From positions 1 through 6,912 of the forward strand of contig MUZZ01000194.1 of assembly GCA_003266075.1 (NCBI GenBank): DNA of 6,912 bases, given 5' to 3'. Below, one piece after another: positions 6,025 through 6,912 of this stretch. The notes below the pieces were generated by a model that saw nothing but the letters and a program-made list of their open reading frames with translations, did no database searches and was not told the origin of the DNA. Made by a program: the position numbers and the translations under genes. The first letter of the stretch is position 1. Each line of letters begins with the position of its first letter. Source of the stretch: Methanosphaera sp. rholeuAM74 (GTDB taxonomy: Archaea; Methanobacteriota; Methanobacteria; Methanobacteriales; Methanobacteriaceae).

Positions 6025-6194
6025 GTGAGGGTGTTTTGGGATCGAAATTTATGCAGATGCCAAGTAATACTAAAATCTATGAAACTTCTTTAATAGTTAG
6101 AAGAAATTACTATTTTAACTGAAGGCACGTATTGAAAGTATTACTTTTTATCAAATTCCCTTGTATCTAAAACACCCTCTTAATATTTTTTTTT
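6025..6194 (+). ncRNA. Putative structured small RNA of unknown class
   Basis: A closing helix pairs 6027-6040 with 6166-6179: 11 perfect Watson-Crick pairs (GAGGGTGTTTT with AAAACACCCTC) plus G-U, G-C and G-U. Nested inside, AAGTAATACT (6062-6071) pairs perfectly with AGTATTACTT (6137-6146), and inside that CTTCT (6085-6089) pairs with AGAAG (6099-6103). The closing helix is followed by nine T (6186-6194), a good archaeal terminator, and preceded by a correctly spaced TATA-like box. There is no open frame of note. I do not recognise RNase P, SRP, tRNA or C/D-box signatures. Strand is chosen from the T tract. A decayed mobile-element end with terminal inverted repeats is the main alternative. 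Confidence 0.5.
6186..6194 (+). terminator. T9 terminator of the putative small RNA
   Basis: Nine consecutive T begin 7 bases after the closing helix of the putative RNA. Confidence 0.5.
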
Positions 6195-6259
6195 GATTCG
6201 AATTCAATATAAAATGATTAGTTTCTGTGTGATTACTTATCACGTGCTCTTGGATTTAC

Positions 6260-6267
6260 TTTATATA
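6260..6267 (+). promoter_or_regulatory. Canonical TATA box upstream of the tnpB leader
   Basis: TTTATATA is the textbook methanogen TATA sequence. A start near 6290 would give either a short structured RNA (6290-6385) or a leader of about 170 bases for the transposon gene at 6462. The BRE position is not strongly purine-rich. Confidence 0.4.
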
Positions 6268-6298
6268 CTAGTAGTTAATATATGTAATAAACATAGAA

Positions 6299-6377
6299 GA
6301 GAGATAGTGATTTTCTTTTACAAGTAAGACTATAGATATAATATAGTGTATTCTCTGTGTAATTTGTCTTATCTCTC
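6299..6377 (+). other. Inverted-repeat structure upstream of tnpB
   Basis: GAGAGATA (6299-6306) is the perfect reverse complement of TATCTCTC (6370-6377). Inside lies a smaller hairpin, ACTATA (6329-6334) with TATAGT (6342-6347). A competing pair, TAAGAC (6325-6330) with GTCTTA (6366-6371), would give an alternative fold. A T5 run follows at 6379-6383. It could be a leader structure, a small RNA or a subterminal hairpin of the transposon's left end. Confidence 0.4.
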
Positions 6378-6461
6378 ATTTTTAAAGGGATTCGAAGTCT
6401 GATTTAAGAGAAATATATGTAATTGAACTGTGATTATTTATCGAGTTGGGGGTTTATACTA

Positions 6462-6912
6462 ATGGAATGTGGTGAGAAGTTTAGGATCTATCCTAATGAT
6501 GAACAGGAAGTTTTGATAAATAAAACTTTTGGTTGTTGTCGTCTTGTTTGGAATTTCTTTCTTAATGGACGTGATTTTGAATACGATGTTGAAGGCATTA
6601 TTTTCAACTATTATGATTGTTCTAAACTTTTAAAAACGTTGAAAAGGAAGAAAACATTTTTGAAGGAAGTTGATTCAACTGCACTTCAAAGAGAATTGAA
6701 AAACTTGGATAACAGTTTCAACAGATTCTCCAATAAAGTTAGTGGTTATCCCAAGTTTAAAACTCGAAAAGATTTTCGGCAAAGTTATACAAGTGTTAAC
6801 AACGGTGCGAATATTCGTTTTGAAGGAAATTGCATACATTTACCTAAATTGGGCTTAATAAGAATCAGTCATAAACCAAGAATAAATGGTAGGATATTAT
6901 CTGCTACGGTTT
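6462..6912 (+). CDS. tnpB: TnpB-like protein of the IS200/IS605 family, N-terminal part, cut by window end
   Basis: 150 codons are visible, uninterrupted to the last base. Family wording is clear: EKFRIYPNDEQEVLINKTFG (5-24, the OrfB helix-turn-helix start), CCRLVWNFFL (25-34), NYYDCSKLLKTLKRKK (49-64), FLKEVDSTALQRELKNLD (66-83), GYPKFKTRKDFRQSYT (95-110), IRFEGNCIHLPKLG (118-131) and INGRILSATV (141-150). TnpB proteins are RNA-guided nucleases related to Cas12. The RuvC catalytic residues and zinc ribbon lie beyond the window, so activity cannot be judged. The guide RNA normally comes from the 3' end of the element, also outside. The ATG has a weak GGGGG site 9 bases upstream. No tnpA gene lies in the 900 bases before it, so this is probably a TnpB-only (IS1341-type) element, unless tnpA follows downstream. 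Confidence 0.9.
   Translation, partial: MECGEKFRIYPNDEQEVLINKTFGCCRLVWNFFLNGRDFEYDVEGIIFNYYDCSKLLKTLKRKKTFLKEVDSTALQRELKNLDNSFNRFSNKVSGYPKFKTRKDFRQSYTSVNNGANIRFEGNCIHLPKLGLIRISHKPRINGRILSATV

Noticed and set aside
6025..6194. TnpB guide (omega) RNA for the downstream gene
   Set aside because: Such RNAs derive from the 3' end of the tnpB element and end in a guide taken from flanking DNA. This one lies upstream and ends in a T9 terminator after a closed helix.
6387..6400. T-arm-like GGGATTCGAAGTCT suggesting a tRNA or attachment site
   Set aside because: No acceptor stem, anticodon arm or D arm can be placed around it; the same holds for 5919-5929.

Overview
The window looks like a chromosomal segment of a low-G+C methanogenic archaeon, most likely of the Methanobacteriales and probably a gut-type Methanosphaera or a close relative (inference). 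The reasons are a CofC gene for coenzyme F420, two small methanogen-type hypothetical proteins, a PaaK-type acyl-CoA ligase followed by a tandem-ACT protein, BRE/TATA-type promoters, oligo-T terminators and very AT-rich intergenic DNA.

Layout. 1-226: T-rich leader with a promoter near 165-177. 227-1052: two overlapping hypothetical genes of unknown function, closed by an oligo-T terminator. 1156-3613: a tight plus-strand operon of a calcineurin-like metallophosphoesterase, a phenylacetate-CoA ligase-type enzyme and a tandem ACT-domain protein. 5062-3628 (minus strand, convergent): cofC (F420) overlapping thiD (thiamine), from a nearly leaderless promoter at 5088-5101. 5121-5560: mobile-element debris, namely an IS-end-like sequence and a 344-bp internal piece of a tyrosine-recombinase gene between two perfect 39-bp direct repeats. 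5561-6461: about 900 bp without a gene, but with inverted repeats that suggest at least one structured small RNA (about 6025-6194, with its own TATA box and T9 terminator) and a second structured leader (6299-6377). 6462 to the end: the N-terminal 150 residues of an IS200/IS605-family TnpB, cut by the window edge.

How the genes work together. The ligase and ACT protein are probably functionally linked; a plausible role is activation of aryl acetates for aromatic amino acid synthesis, sensed by the ACT domains. CofC and ThiD are both cofactor enzymes and are co-transcribed. The right third is an accessory or mobile zone. It holds the least explained signals: the repeat-flanked recombinase fragment, the putative non-coding RNA with a palindromic promoter, and a 14-nt stretch of the direct repeat that recurs inside that RNA.

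Two start codons differ from the longest reading frames. The ACT gene most likely starts at TTG 3182, because a GTG at 3167 would overlap its own ribosome binding site. cofC most likely starts at ATG 5062, because the longer GTG frame would translate the promoter.
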